From Streptomyces aurantiacus (GTDB taxonomy: Bacteria; Actinomycetota; Actinomycetes; Streptomycetales; Streptomycetaceae), in NCBI RefSeq assembly GCF_001418335.1, contig NZ_LIPP01000311.1, positions 277-32,660 on the forward strand: DNA of 32,384 bases, read 5' to 3'. Within the stretch, counting starts at the first letter, position 1, and each line of letters opens with the position of its first letter. The notes below the pieces were generated by a model. The model saw nothing but the letters and a program-made list of their open reading frames with translations, made no database searches and was not told where the DNA came from. Below are positions 31,673 to 32,384 of this stretch, piece after piece. A program made the translations under genes and the position numbers.

Positions 31673-32384
31673 TCAGGAGCCAGCCGGTGTCCCCGAAGGC
31701 GTCAGGCCCAACTCGGCCAGGAGTTCGGCTTGACGCTGCCGGTAGGCGGTCACGTTGCGCAGCTTGATCTGTTCGTAGCCGCGCACCCTGTCGGGCAGTT
31801 CGGCGAGTTCCTTGACGAGCCCGGGGTCGGATTCGACGGCGGACAGGGCTCGCGCGACGGTGCGTCGGTAGTCCTCGACGAGGGAGCGCTCCACGCGGCG
31901 GACGTGGGCGTACCCGAAGAGATCCAGGGGCGTTCCGCGTAGTCGGCGCATCGCGCGCAGCACCCGGAACACCGGCCGGAACCAGCGGCCCAGACTGATC
32001 TTGCGCTTGACCCCCAGAGCCCTGAGGACGGGCGGGTGGAGCCGGTAGGAGAAGCGTGAGCCCTCGCCGAACTCCGCTGCGATCTGCTGCCGCAGGGTTT
32101 CGTCGAGTGCGAGGCGGGCGACCTCGTACTCGTCCTTGTACGCCATGAGTTTGTACAGGTGGTGGGCGACCGCTTCGGTGACGGCGGTGGCCGGCGCTTC
32201 CCTCGCGCGGACCTGCTCGACGTACAGGGCGTAGCTCCGTGCGTACTTCTCGTTCTGGTACTGGATGAGGTCGGGGATGCGGATGTCGAGGAGCCGGGCC
32301 AGGTCCGTGCCGGGCTCCGCCGCGACCAGCGACCGTATCCGTGCCACGGCCGCCGCTACCGCGGGGGTGGCGACCGCAGGGGTG
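31673..32384 (-). CDS. Indolepyruvate ferredoxin oxidoreductase-like protein, C-terminal part (gene enters from the right edge)
   Basis: The minus-strand frame is open to the window edge, so the start lies outside. The visible 236 codons read LLDIRIPDLIQYQNEKYARS, TAVTEAVAHHLYKLMAYKDE, RFSYRLHPPVLRALGVKRKI, LRGTPLDLFGYAHVRRVERS and VRGYEQIKLRNVTAYR. This is the C-terminal domain (DUF6537 type) of large fused indolepyruvate ferredoxin oxidoreductases, which oxidatively decarboxylate aryl-pyruvates to acyl-CoA with ferredoxin as electron acceptor. The catalytic TPP and 2-oxoacid-binding domains are not in the window. The short Pro/Thr tail ends at a stop at 31673. It converges with the toxin operon across 206 bp, in which I found no gene and no clear terminator. 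This looks like ordinary chromosome. Confidence 0.88.
   Translation of the reverse strand, partial: TPAVATPAVAAAVARIRSLVAAEPGTDLARLLDIRIPDLIQYQNEKYARSYALYVEQVRAREAPATAVTEAVAHHLYKLMAYKDEYEVARLALDETLRQQIAAEFGEGSRFSYRLHPPVLRALGVKRKISLGRWFRPVFRVLRAMRRLRGTPLDLFGYAHVRRVERSLVEDYRRTVARALSAVESDPGLVKELAELPDRVRGYEQIKLRNVTAYRQRQAELLAELGLTPSGTPAGS

Noticed and set aside
1..32384. tRNA genes or CRISPR arrays, which could mark integration sites or defence
   Set aside because: I saw no cloverleaf-like sequence near either end of the island and no regularly spaced repeats. This was checked by eye only.

Overview
The window is very GC-rich, uses GTG starts freely, has strongly G/C-biased third codon positions, and carries protein families typical of Streptomyces (SigB/SigF-type sigma factor, DUF317 remnant, trypsin with Trypco2, AlkZ-like winged-helix protein). 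It is almost certainly chromosomal DNA of a Streptomyces or a close actinomycete.

Layout. (1) Positions 1-1810 are conserved chromosome: the start of an AlkZ-like winged-helix gene (minus, cut by the window edge), divergent from corA (Mg2+/Co2+ channel). (2) Positions about 1811-21667 look like a decayed integrated element of about 20 kb. The last 184 bp of corA reappear, ungapped and at roughly 89% identity, at 21668-21851. The C-terminal piece of a tyrosine recombinase lies just inside the left copy, and matching TGGGGAG repeat pairs lie inside both ends. The most economical reading is insertion into the 3' end of corA, with the displaced tail left at the far side. (3) Positions 21852-31466 hold a two-gene insecticidal Tc-toxin-like operon: a short TcA-like protein and a 1953-aa SpvB/FG-GAP/RHS TcB-TcC fusion. 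(4) The right edge (31673-32384, minus) is the C-terminal part of an indolepyruvate ferredoxin oxidoreductase-like protein.

The element is rich in genes of the kind used in biological conflict. A minus-strand operon (6558-2905) links a SigB-type sigma factor with an unusual C-terminal beta-rich extension, a CHAT caspase-like protease with an intact His/Cys pair, and an alpha/beta hydrolase; stop-start distances are +4 nt and -4 nt. A second unit (10925-7973) encodes a Trypco2 protein and a large trypsin/P-loop ATPase/helical-repeat protein. A third (18547-13195) has four tightly packed genes: a DUF4365-like nuclease, two proteins I do not recognise, and a 1038-aa protein with an AAA/STAND-like P-loop followed by a HerA/FtsK-like P-loop. 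A palindromic operator candidate sits just upstream. Between these lie debris: a frameshifted AbiEii-like nucleotidyltransferase with its frameshifted partner, an IS256-family transposase tail, a DUF317 fragment and a broken small membrane gene.

The best candidates for undescribed systems are the sigma-CHAT-hydrolase operon and the four-gene nuclease/dual-ATPase operon. The short-TcA plus TcB/C pair with a hydrophobic glycine/alanine-rich C-terminus is the third item worth attention. All assignments were made by reading translated sequence; no database search was run.
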